Shown piece after piece: positions 34,534 to 46,500 of a stretch of 64,000 bases of DNA. The notes beneath the pieces are model-generated. The model was not told the DNA's origin, ran no database searches, and worked only from the letters and a program-made list of their open reading frames with translations. Both the position numbers and the translations under genes were made by a program. Position 1 is the first letter of the stretch. Every line of letters begins with the position of its first letter. Origin of the DNA: Dendrophyllia cribrosa (lineage: Eukaryota; Cnidaria; Anthozoa; Scleractinia; Dendrophylliidae); the NCBI GenBank assembly GCA_024195265.1, contig JAJLRJ010000001.1, positions 9,660,585 through 9,724,584 of the forward strand, in the 5' to 3' direction.

Positions 34534-37500
34534 CGCATGAAATAGTTTCTTACTGAATAACAGTACTAATAAACCTCTAAACATATAAAGTAACAAATGG
34601 TTGTAACAATTTCAAAACAAGGAATAAACTGATCATATATAAGTCGAACTAAAACCTGCAACCACGGTGCCATGTATAGCAAAACCCCCGGTAAACCACT
34701 GATTTAAGCTTGCCTCTAATTGGTTGAAAGAGTATAATTGGTCTGAACTGCAAAACATTGTGGCTTGGCAGAAAGGGAAGAGGGAAATATATCTGACATT
34801 TTGAAGTTGGCCTAAAGCATCGTCACATTTCTCGGTGTTGCAAGTATATTTTGTACTTTACATTATAGCTCGAACGATCAAACCATTCTTCTTGGTTATT
34901 CTTCTGAAGCATATAATTTTTATTTACAACAAATCGATTTCTTATAATCACAGTTCCCTCAAACTCAAACTATACAATTGCAAAATTAGTGTAAGATGTT
35001 TGCATTTACGCTTGGAATACACACTGACCAGTTTTCACAACTGAGGTGCAAAAGGATCCTCTTGATTAACGACAAGGAATACCGGACTAATTAAAGATTA
35101 CTGAAAATGCTGCGACAAACGGCTTTGGTATAATTTCGCGATCTATCGCTCAAGATACGTTTAGATTGGGCCAGACTAAGTTGGAAAATCAATTTTCACT
35201 GAGTCTGGAAAACGCTGGACGTTAAAGCATGAATTAATTCGGACCTCAACTATGTTTTTTACCACAGTGAAATTCAACGCATTATCTTCATCGTTAGCAA
35301 ATTCAAGTGCGTTTTTCATTTCTTTTCTTCAGATGTAAAATTCCAAGACCTTATATCCGCGCCGTAATCGGACAATTGGAATGACTTCAGCTTGCTAGAC
35401 TAAAGTGAAACAACACACAGAATTAGTCAATTGCAATTTTGCAAGTTTCCGACTGCATCGCGTGCGGGCATAAGTCGTTGCTGTTATATTGCACTTGTTT
35501 TGTTAGTATTGCAATTTTTTACAGTGACTCCAACAAACGTTTGTAGTACTTGATGCAGTTATGCGGAAAATCTAGCCGGCTATTTGTCGCTCTCGAGCGT
35601 TAAATAAAGCAAACTGAAAGGCTGCGGTTATTTATTTATTTTTAGTCGGTGTATAATTTAATTATACTCCTTGCGACAAGGATTATATCACTTATATTAA
35701 CTGATACGGGCTCGTGTCAAACGCAACGTACATTTTCAAAATAAAACTGAGTCATGATATGCAATTACGGTTGTTCATCATTCGGTTTGCGTCCTGCGCT
35801 ACAAGTTGTACAATTCGAAATCAGTAATTAAATCCCTAAATTTTAATTTTAGACAAGGTTACGATATGTGTTTATATCCAGAAGTCGTTACATTCGCGAT
35901 ATTATTAAAATCCAAAATTTCTACCCCCCTGAGAAACATTTGTACAATTTATTTTCAGTACTTCTAGTATAGGATATTTTTAGAATTTCAATTTAATGGG
36001 AAACCCGATTTGCTAGGTGTGATAGTCAAAGCAATTTCCTATGTTGCTTAAAAAAGCTTTGAATTTGTTTCATTTCTTATTTTAGCATTATAATCCACTA
36101 GACGCGAAGTTTTTGCCCACGTATTTCACAATCATATTTCAGGCTATAAATTCATTTGAAGTTCCGTCGAGTTTACATGGGCAAAACAACATAACTGTGA
36201 AACAGTTTGATTCTTCAAGTTGTCAATATGAGCAGATCTATGAAGGACTTTGTACAACTTCTCGAAACCGGTTAGATATGTCCGTCATTAGCGACAGAAC
36301 GACCTGATTTGTGTGGTCGGAATTCAACGAAAAATCTGTCCTTTTCGTTCGCGAGGGTTTCTACGATCGTCGCCGTTTCGGAGCATGTGTAAAAACTGCA
36401 GAACTGAGATTTCACCTCAGCAAAAATTAATTGTTCAAACAAGCAATGAAAAAAAAACTCACATCGAAGAACGAAGGAATCTTTTCTGAAGATTAAGTAA
36501 ACTATGGGTGAGACTTGTGACCGTGTGATGTAAACGTCGTGAACGCAAAAATTAGTTTAAAAATAAGGTTTTACTCGGTTTTATCTCCCCCGCTGAGAGA
36601 TAATCTAAGGCATAAATTATTTTTAAGGCAACAACTGTCCTTCATGGATTGTTTCAAGAGTAAAATACATACTTACCAAGGGTTTATGAATGCTCTCAGG
36701 AGGTCCGATGTGACTCCACTCTCGACTGTCTTGGGATTAAAGTGTGCTTTACTTCGGTACAATACCTGAAACGACCTCAAGAACTAAGCAATTAACAAAG
36801 TTGCAGGCAAACAAGGTTATTGAAAGGGCGCTCATGAATAAAACACAATTATCAATTACTTCTCCATTTAATCTTACTAATCGCTGATTGTGTGTGAAAA
36901 GCCACTGAGACATCACGTAGAGAGGCTGGTCCCGCCGAGCAATACGTACGTGCGCTCACAAGTTGTCAAGGTTCTAAAGATTATCTTTGAAGTATGTGTG
37001 TACAAAACACAACTTAAAGAACGATAAGATTACAATGTTTGAACTCTTGCTGCTCTGACAAATCAAATTTTAATAATTCTTACGAAAATGAGCGACTTAG
37101 AACGTGGTTTGGTTTGCAAGAAAAAATGTAATGGAACTCGTTTGCTTAACGAAACGTCCGTATTAGTTAAATGTTTGAGTGACACAATTTTCGCGAAAAT
37201 TAACATTCATTGACAATCAATTGATGTTTTGTTGAAATGAAATAAGCGCACCATAGAGAGGGAAGGATAATAACTGTCTCCTTAAATCTTTCATTAACAC
37301 TGAATACGTCACAATTCTGTGCAAGTATTGATTTATGGAAATTAGGTTATATTGAAAAGCCGCTCTCTTAGAAGCGACTGGTATAGAAATACTGAGAAGC
37401 GTGTAGTCACAATTTAAAGTGACTTTGTTCTTCTTTGTCAGTTATGTTGCAGTGAATGAATCTAAATTAACGATCAAACAGAATAGATGACTTTTAGTCT

Positions 37501-37860
37501 CTAATCTAACTTAAGCTGGAAACTACAGGGAAATTTTTTCCAGTTGATTTTTTGTGATAATTATCCGAGCTGTGTTGAAAGAAAAAAAAAAGAGAAAAAA
37601 GAAACTGAAAACTAATTATGAAGCAAAGAAAAGGACAGGTTCTTTTTTCTCATGGAATTTCTGTTTCTTTCATAGTCCATCTAGTAATAAAATGCTTCGC
37701 GTTGGTTTTAATTTCACTTGTATCAAAGCAACACCGGTATGACAAATTAAAAAAGAATATCTGGTCGAATGAAACACTGCACGTCACATCTAAATCTTGT
37801 TATCAAATTGCTGGAGGCAAAACCCCGCTATCACGTACAACTGAAGGTAATTTAGCGATA
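34534..37860. other. 3.3-kb intergenic DNA, no gene recognised
   Basis: AT-rich; short frames only. Confidence 0.4.
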
Positions 37861-38084
37861 GCTTTGCCGGGTTTGCATTGCTACACTTTGCGATTGGCTA
37901 AAAAATCGCGGTCCACTTTCTTAACCAATCAGAAGTATCAGCGTTTTCCCGCGCTTGGCGCCGGCTACATGTACTTGCTTCAAGTTCTGATTGGTTAATT
38001 GGATTGTCTGCGTCTGTTGTGATTATATTGGCAGAGTGGTTACTTTGATTTTTGTTTTACGACGCTCAATTGAAAACCGCTCTA
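37861..38084 (+). mobile_element. CCAAT-rich MITE, copy 4
   Basis: It keeps the GCGATTGGCT, AACCAATCAG, TTTTCCCGCGCTTGGCGCC and CTGATTGGTTAATTGG blocks and the right TIR. The left TIR is not clear. Confidence 0.8.
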
Positions 38085-40455
38085 AACTGACATCTTACAT
38101 TGATTCAGTTATGAAAAATATAAGTTGAAGGCCCGATAAAATTCAAAGAAGACTAATTTACGGGGAAAACTCCACCAATTCTGAAAAACTCTTGCTGTTC
38201 TAAATTTCACAGTTTCACCCCAGAGTCAACCCTTGGTTTAAGGTGGGGGTAAACATGAATTTTGAATGAAATTTGAAGAGGTTTAATGAAGGGATAGAAG
38301 AAAGAAAATGATTTTTGGAACACCAACAGACAGTTGATACCCACACAAGAGTACTCCAGGTTGTGCTAGTGGACTAACTTGGTGTCCGTCTAATTCTAAT
38401 TTCAAAACTCCACTAAATCTTCAATATTTCTTATTTCTCTTAATTTAACCAATCCTTTGAGAAAAACTATTTCCTCCCAAACATACCCAAAAATCCCCCA
38501 AAAATTTACAAAACACCCCATAACATAGATTCATGAGATGAGCAGAGAGTTTTTGGATTGCTTGAAACGTGAACCGGATATTTCCATTCAAGCCATGTCA
38601 AGTGGCGGAAAAATGGCGTTCATGTTTACCCCCGCCTTAAAGTCATGTGGTTTTAACGTTTGAGTTTTAGGAAACATAGAATGTAACCATTTACTAACCC
38701 AATCAATAAAAGATGTTCAGCCCCTAGCTATAGTGTCTGTGGTACTAATGCTTGCTGTACAAGGTGATTGAGTCTCTGGTTGAAATCCTAAAGTATGACC
38801 ACAGTTCAAATAAAAACTATTGAGTAGTACTTTCCTGTTTACTATTTATTACGCTGTTCTAACTTTTGAGTCTGTGCCGGGATGAAAACCTATTAAAAGT
38901 GTAATCATTCAAATGAAAGCTATTGAACAGTACTTTCATGTGGTGTTTATTACGCTGTACAAGGTGGCTTTCACTTTCAAACTGTGATCATTGAAATATA
39001 AGCTATTGGAGAAAGCGACCCTTCCCGGCTATTTTAGTACTTTTTGGCAACGATAATTTCAAAGTTTTCTTCCATTTTAGATCGGTACCACATATACATC
39101 TGTTGTTAATCAAGCCATCTGAAAGAGTAGACGCACGTGCACATTGCGGACCTATTTGCAACGAGATTTCACAACTTGTGAAGGCCTAGTTACGATACTC
39201 ATAGGGTTAAGTATTTGCAGTAAAACTGTATGGAAAATGATTGTTTTAAATCACTTTATTAATATTTTTTTTACACAATTCGAAAGCTCTAATAACAATA
39301 TTAAAGAATATATACAACTTAACCTTATAAAAACATAACATCATTTTCTGTCATTTAGTTTTTCTCTGTTAATAAGTAATCAATATTTGAATAAAAGTAA
39401 TAAAATTTATTACCTTTTGAAAATGTGAAGTAGACTGTATTTTAATCATTTTTTTATTATTTAATTTAGTGGACAACAAACAACAACAAAGCTTTATTAT
39501 CTAAAAATAACACAAAGAGACAAGAAAAAAACGTGAGATCTTTGCCACATAAAGATGTCTTCAAAAACTCAAGTGTGAAGCAAGTTTGCTCTAGAATTTC
39601 CTGGACTTAACATCTTCAGGGGAAAATACATGTATAAAAGTACAAGTTTGACAGAATACAATAATGAAGGCACAAAATACAATGAAATGTTTTGGAAAAG
39701 AGTATTTTCAAATTAAAGCTAGAGTGTTAAATAATTAAACCAAACATGCAGGTTATTGGAGAGTGCTAAAAGCATTGCCCTCAATTATTGAGTAACCAAG
39801 GCAACAAAAGAGCTGGAGAAAAGGTAGGGCCTTCATGAAAGGAAATGGCTCACAAATGCTATTGCTTAACCCGAGAGTACAAACCACTCCCCTCCACCCC
39901 CTGCATGCATTATAATAACTGGTACCCAGAGCAGAGACAATGTCAAGCAAAGTTTCTTGTCTATTAGGAATCAGTGTGATGGCACAGACCACTGACCTTC
40001 AGGTTGTCTGTGGCACTGCTGCTACACATTGTGCCTCCACACAATCACTAATAGTATATATGTCACTGTACTTGCCTTCAGACCTTTGACCCGAAACTAC
40101 AGTTGTATTGTACAGTACAATGTTGCAAAAATGCAACTTGACGGCAAATCATTCAATTCAAACTTTCTATAGGGTCATCTGAAAACAATAGAACTATAAG
40201 TACAGTTGCTGAATAGGAGGCTTAGAATTAACCCTTCACTGACATTTCCTGGTGAAATGAAAGTGAAGATAAATATTATAATCATAAAGTACACAAAAAT
40301 GAATCAAATAATATGATAACAGTCTCTTCATGTTTTTTTGATTCCCTAGAGAAATTATATAATCAACAGAAAGGAAAAATTTTCAAAGAAGTGTATTTCC
40401 CCTAAAGCATTATTTCCTTGAGTAAACCTTCCACCCCACTCAATTTGTATATTAA
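38085..40455. other. Downstream flank and 3' UTR of the Kelch gene
   Basis: 38740-39000 holds degenerate copies of a unit like that of the CCCTTT MITE family (GTTCTAACTTTTGAGTCTGT, AGTACTTTC). On the minus strand an AATAAA at 39493-39498 could end a ~960-base 3' UTR. Confidence 0.45.
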
Positions 40456-40772
40456 TTAAACAACAGTGGCTCCAAAGTGCACTCTTGGAATTGACATACC
40501 ACATACATAACTCCACTGGTTCATTGAAGGGTCATATACCTCTACACTGGACAGAAACTGACCATTAAAGCCTCCAATAGCGAAGATTCGTCCTTTCATT
40601 ACTGCTACACTTGTGGCAGACCGTTTATCATTAAGCGGTGAAACTGGGGTCCAGGAATTTGTCTGTGGATCATACACATCTACATCGCGAAGATAGTTGT
40701 TTCCATCAAATCCACCAATGACATACAGCAGGCCATCAAGGGTTGCCACACCAGCAACCGATCTTGGTTTAT
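40456..40772 (-). CDS. Kelch-like gene exon 2
   Basis: Carries the last two blades (DKPRSVAGVATLDGLLYVIG onward) and the TAA stop at 40458-40456. Confidence 0.93.
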
Positions 40773-43165
40773 CTATAAAATAAAATTATACATTACTTAG
40801 CAAATAAATCAAATTTGTTTAAAGGGGCAGAGTCACTTGGATTTTGTTGCGTTTTCATCACAACTACACCATAAATATCTGATTCTTTTGACTCCAATTC
40901 CATAGAGCTTAATTAACTAGACTCTGTTGTTTGATTTTCACTAGGTCGTAAGTAATATATCAAACACAAAGAAGAGTGTTACCAACAATATTTTTAAATC
41001 TGGAAAGTGTCCCCAATTTGTACTGCGTGCTAAATACCTTTGACACTTAAATAAAGTGATTTATTTTATTTTCATCAGGATGTCCACACCAAGTAGTGGG
41101 TTGAAAAACAAGAAGCAGCCAAGGTTTTTTTTAACCCACTCTGAGGTGTTTGGATACCTGATGAAAAACTCTTTTACAGTAAGTGTTGATATAGCTTCTC
41201 AAACTGATCATTAAATGCAGAGAAAAAAAAAAGGAATAAAATCGCCAAAATCTCTGCAAATTTAGATCAGGTATCCAAACGGGTGATGTTGCAGCTCTTA
41301 GAAGGTCTCACACCATTGGCTTGCCACCCTTAGAGATAACAATAGGACAAACAACACAACAATAGACCCTAACCCTAAAAACAATAGGAGCTGTGTTTTA
41401 CAAGGCCAATGAAAATAGAAGCTCCTAAGAGCTGCGACCCTACCGATCCAAACCACCTTTATGGTAGTGATTTCCTTTGTGTTCTTGTCATGAATTATTA
41501 ATGAGTTTTAGAAGAGCCTTTCGACTCCAGTTATGACAAAATCAACCTTTAAACCTAATATTTACACTGAAACTAATACTGTCAACTCCTGATATTTGAG
41601 ACACCTTCACAATTTTGCATCTATAATAGAAAGAGTTCATAATAGCTAGAGTTACAGTGTATTTTCCGAACATTGTTTTGCCAAGACTTTTCCAGACATT
41701 TCCAGTCTGTGATTAGATAACAGAGCACCTATTACAGAGGTGTCCACATGGCAGAAGTTGGCTGAAACAATGTCAGTTATAATTAACAAATGGACTTACC
41801 CATAGCGGCCACATAACTCCATTCATTTGTCTGCGGGTCAAAACATTCCACAGTACTCAGCCGCAATATACCATCATGGCCCCCCACAGCATACACTAAT
41901 CCACCCAATGCACCTACAGCTAAATACATTCTTGGACTCAACATTGGGGAAACAAACGTCCATTGGTTTTCATATGGATCAAAACACTCAACACTTTTGA
42001 GTCGGCGTCGGCTGTTTGAGCCTCCTAAAGCATATAGTTTGCCACCAAGGCACGTTGCACCAAAATATTTCCTTGGCACAAGCATTGGAGCTTGAATTGT
42101 CCACATGTTTACTTCAGAATCATAAGTTTCAACGGTACTCAAGTACCTTCCAGTTTCAAAACCACCGAGGCAGTAGATCTGTCCATGAAGCTGAGTAACT
42201 GCAATGCCATAGCGAAATGTAGGCATGTCTTCAATAGGTAACCATTCATCAGTGTAAAAATTGTACCTTTCACCAGATGCCACAGGGACACCAAGGTGGA
42301 GGCCACCAATGGCAACAAGAACATCGCCAAATCCTGATGGAATGCGCGGCTGCATTCTTGTGGATAAAGACTGTTTACGCTTTTCAGAAGTTGGAGATGA
42401 TGCGTAAGTAAGAGCATCTTCAAGCATCTGCTTGCATTCAGGGTCATTTGACAACAACTCATTGCTGAGAACCTCTGAATTCAGAAACGTGGGTGACAAG
42501 ACCGGAAGTCGGACACAGCTCAGAACTTCCGCCGAATACTTCAAACGATCCACCGATTCTGAGATCCATTCCATTGCTGCGCTATACACATCCTCCTCTG
42601 ATCGAACGCAGACATTTTCGTCCAACAACAACTGCTTAACAGCGTCTAAAGTGAGATCTTTAAACTCCTCACATTTTATGACTTGATTGAAATGTTTAAC
42701 CGCGTATTTGCGAGCTTCGCTCCACAACTCTTCACACGAGAAGCCACCAGCAAGAGCTGCTATTCCGAGGCAGTTCGACGGATCAAGCTGCTCTTTAAGA
42801 AACTGACAACAAACATTCGCGATCTCTTTCATCTGAAACAGATCCGAAGCACTTAGAATATCGTCCACGTTGGTTTCATCCACGTCTATCGAAGAGCTGT
42901 ACATAAATCGAACAATAGATCGCAGTGATTCGCCAGTAACCCCCTTTAAAGTGATGCATTCGTTTCTACTTTCTCTTAACTTTCCAGTGAACATGGCTCT
43001 GAAGTACGGGCTGCCGACGGAAAGAACATTGCGATGTGCTGAAATTGACATCCCATCTTCTGTTCGAAGCGTTACATCACAAAGTTCTTCGAGATCCAGT
43101 AAAGATTCTAATCCTTTGAGCACGATTGCAGGATTATTGCTTGAAAAATACCGAAAAGAAGACAT
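40456..43165 (-). CDS. Kelch-like protein (BTB-BACK-Kelch), complete, two exons
   Basis: Exon 1 is 43165-41800 and exon 2 is 40772-40456. Donor GG|GTAAGT and acceptor TTTTATAG join to a Gly-free Asp codon, giving 560 residues. The ATG at 43165 is the first in frame; the frame stays open further upstream but only with non-ATG codons. Residues about 18-135 form the BTB domain (LCDVTL, HRNVLS, SPYFRAMF), about 140-245 the BACK domain, and about 275-560 six Kelch blades with repeated GG, Y and W signatures (YALGGSNS, YAVGGHDG, YVIGGFDG, FAIGGFNG). Family knowledge: BTB-BACK binds Cullin-3 and the Kelch propeller recruits substrates for ubiquitination. I cannot assign a specific KLHL orthologue. 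It is head-to-head with the methyltransferase gene. Confidence 0.94.
40773..41799. other. Kelch-like gene intron
   Basis: 1.03 kb. It includes inverted ATCAGGTATCCAAAC copies (about 41150 and 41268), probably a small MITE, and another inverted pair (GCAGCTCTTAG / CTAAGAGCTGC) at 41290-41450. Confidence 0.7.
41800..43165 (-). CDS. Kelch-like gene exon 1
   Basis: Carries BTB, BACK and the first four Kelch blades; ends one base into a codon (phase 1). Confidence 0.93.
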
Positions 43166-43467
43166 GGTCAAACGCTGTGACTTGAACACAAAACTGAGAT
43201 ACAAAAGAGGATCAATATAAAATGATCTTACATGTAGTTAATTATTATTTTTTCATTAAAAACAAACAAAGGCTGAGTGTTTGGTCACTAAGGATCTGGA
43301 ACGAGATTGAGAGTACGCTTGACATAATTGCTTTTACCGCTGACAGTCAACTATAAGAAAATAATGTTTTTGGCCGGGAATTTTACTTTCACGTGTCGGT
43401 GGTGTGTGTAGCTTCTGTTCAGCTCTATATTCGAAGATCTTCTCTGGAAATAACAACGATTGCAGAC
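43166..43467. promoter_or_regulatory. Bidirectional promoter between the Kelch and methyltransferase genes
   Basis: The two start codons face away from each other only 302 bp apart, so both core promoters and 5' UTRs must share this interval unless hidden 5' exons exist. A palindromic E-box CACGTG lies at 43390-43395. No convincing TATA box is seen on the plus strand. Confidence 0.75.
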
Positions 43468-43596
43468 ATGCCTACCCAAAGCGATGAGTTCCAGCAATTT
43501 CTCGACCAAAATCAGTATTCCAACAACAGCATTCTTCGCTATGAGAAGATTTTCGGACGCGGTTTTGTTAGTACTGGAGGCCTTGAAACAACCGAG
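43468..43596 (+). CDS. PMT: PMT exon 1
   Basis: 43 codons from ATG 43468 (the in-frame extension upstream has no ATG) to donor GTACGT. It holds the active-site-lid Tyr17 region. Confidence 0.95.
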
Positions 43597-46500
43597 GTAC
43601 GTAACTTTGCACTTCGTGTCCAAATCGTGAAAGTGATTTTACTAGGTCAAGGATTTTTTACAAGTCCCTACTGCTTACCACTTTTTATTTTCTAAACTAA
43701 CTTGTTTTATTGTATGCTTTTTGTGCGTGTTCAAAGCTTATTTCTAGTCTTTTGTTTGATTTTCATTAACTGTTTGAAAGCTCGGCTGCAACACTCAGCA
43801 ACACTGAATTTTCTTTGGAACCGGCGAGTGAGATTAGCTCAGACGTTCTATTTAATTTGATCAACTGGATACAAATGAAAAAAAAAAAAACAACTATTAA
43901 ATGACATATTGAGCATTGTTATAGTTCAAAATCTGTTTCATTCGTGTTTTTCCAAAAAATACAAATGTAGTGAACGAGATTGTAATCTAAATTCTCAATG
44001 GCGTACACACGCTTAAACAAGGACACTGACTATAAAAGGAATAGCTCCGCCCCCTCTTTGTCACACGATCACTGCTTCAACGGCTAATCAAAGATGGCTG
44101 ACACTGCGAGCAACACGGAGAAAGACCGTTGCCCCAAGAAATAGGTCTAATTCTACTTTCACTAGTTCAATCTTGTATAGGATTTATCTTTGACGAAAAT
44201 AAAACTAAAAACATTATTTGAATTTATGCGCCTTTTAGCATGAATATAATATTTTAGCTTTCCAAATTTGAATCTCGCGCGGTAACGATTCTCCATTGGC
44301 GAGCGATGCACGTGATGTTGACAGTTCGGTGTCAAGTGTGAAATGACTGGCGGCTTGGCCAGGCCAAGGTTCCTTTTATAGTCAGTGTCCTTGTTTAAAG
44401 GGGCTATGTCGCGAGGTGTCACGCAAGCTACAATCTTGAAAAACGTCCGGTGGCTGTTTTTCAAGTTAACGCCATCATTGTTGAATCCATTCAATCCCGC
44501 AGTGCTGTGTTCGCCAAATGGTCTGAGATTTTTTACATATTGTAAATAATCTATTTGTCTTGATTTTGGCCCTGTTATTTTTCCGATTCTGAAATCATAC
44601 GGCTAAATATCTCAATATGTACAAGCAGCGATAGAAATCAGTTGACCATAGAATGTCACGGACAAAGGTTCTTCTTCTCTGTTGGCTAAATATAGTATTA
44701 ACATGGTACCAGAGTCTTCGCTTTGTACTTCTTTACGGCCACAGACAAACCTTACATTTTTCTGATTTTGTTTGGCTTAAGAAAAGAGCGATGAAATTGT
44801 TGAACCTAAATCAAAACAAGCATTAGCTCTTGTGTACGTGACCACTGGTTCCGTTTCGAGTCCTGTTTCGTATCAGCGAACAAAAGAATTTGGACAGATA
44901 AAAGTGTAAATTAAAGTTACTAAAATTAGGCGAAACCTCGCGACATAGCCCCTTTAAGGCTGGTTTTCACTAGCGATGGAGTCGAAGTCGTAATTGGAAG
45001 CGTATCTAGTGAAAATCAAACAACGGAGTCGTAAGCAGGGCTTCAGATTAGGATCTAGTGAAAACTAGATTGTCGGAGTCTTAAGCAAAGAATGGGGATT
45101 GTGATTGGTTTTTTCGCTTCTGCTTGCGACTCCGACAATCTAGTTTTCACTGGATCATAAGCGTCGGAGTCATAAGTGGAATCGGAAGAAAATGGAACTG
45201 TTCTGATTCTTCCGACTCCGATTCCGTTGAGCTTATGACTCCGCTTACGACTCCGATTTTCAATTTTCACTAGGTCGGAAGCGTTCTTACGACTCCGACT
45301 CCATCGTCAGTGAAAACCTAGCCTCTTCCAGGCATTTAGATGGTGGGGAGCAGCGACAAGCGGCGCCGCGCTAGGGTCAGCGCGAGTGAAGATTGGGAGA
45401 GAGCTCCCCAGCCTCCCCTCAGTTTTTTTCTCCTGCGCCTGATTTTTCTTTCGTGCCCCACTAACTGAACGCCTGGAAGAGGCTAGTGAAAACCAGCCTT
45501 TATGTACTGTATGGATATTTAACCCTTTAACTTCCAAGAGTGCCAAATAACAAAATTTAAGAAAAATCTCAAATTTCATTTTGTAAAATATTGAAAAACA
45601 AATGGTACAGTACAGGTCAGAGATATCCGTCCAACGCAAACGCAAAACATGCTCACGTTTTTTTGCGTTAACGCGTTTTCAAAAACGCGTTAGAAAACGC
45701 ATTTCTCCGACGCATTTTCACTATTGTTATTCACTGCCATAAGTTTGCTTTCTAGGTAATTGTTTTCGAAAACAAAGGTTAGTCGTTTTCAAAATGCCGC
45801 CGCCAAGACATGCGGATCGAAATTTTCATAACGTAGTAAAATTATCAAAGCGAATAGCATTATCATGTTATTTACCGGGCATTTAGCCACAGCGTATTTA
45901 TAAACACCAGACCAAAAACGTTTTTAAGAAGTTTACCTTTTTCCGAACGATCTAATGCCGCATCGATCCATCGACCAATTAAGATTTTGTTTGGAGGGAA
46001 TAACTATTTGTTATCAGGCGACCTTTTTGAAAACTTTTTTTCGCAGAAAAGCGAAATTTGCATAACGTAGAAAACAACACCAAGAATGCAATGGCCGCGA
46101 TTTCCGATTTACCGCTCAAGCTCATTTATTACTAGTGTGAGTTCTAGTTAAATTTTGCCCGCTTAGCTACGTTAAGCAATCAAGATGTAAACACAATCGT
46201 TCGGAGGAACGACAATATTAGCCGCCGGGGTTTCTGTTTAAACTTTCATTTGCACTTAGAAATTTACCACTAATGAATGTAAACAATGGCCGCCAAACTG
46301 CTCGCTTGTCGCGAGAAAAATATATTTGCTAAACTTTCTTTCGCGCTTTGGAAGTTTCCGCATATATTTGTATTCACTCGAACGCCATATCTTTCTTAAT
46401 TTCTGTGAGCGAGTAACACTTGTTTTTACTCTTTAGAACACACAATGCCACAAGTGTGATGCCCATTGTTTTGCAATGTTCGTTACCGAAGTTGAAAATT

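Noticed and set aside
37618..37998. 126-codon plus-strand open frame
   Set aside because: Its second half is the CCAAT MITE at 37861-38084 and the first half has no domain.
41366..41380. Telomere-like CCCTAACCCTAA
   Set aside because: Only two units inside the Kelch intron, not a telomere or interstitial tract.
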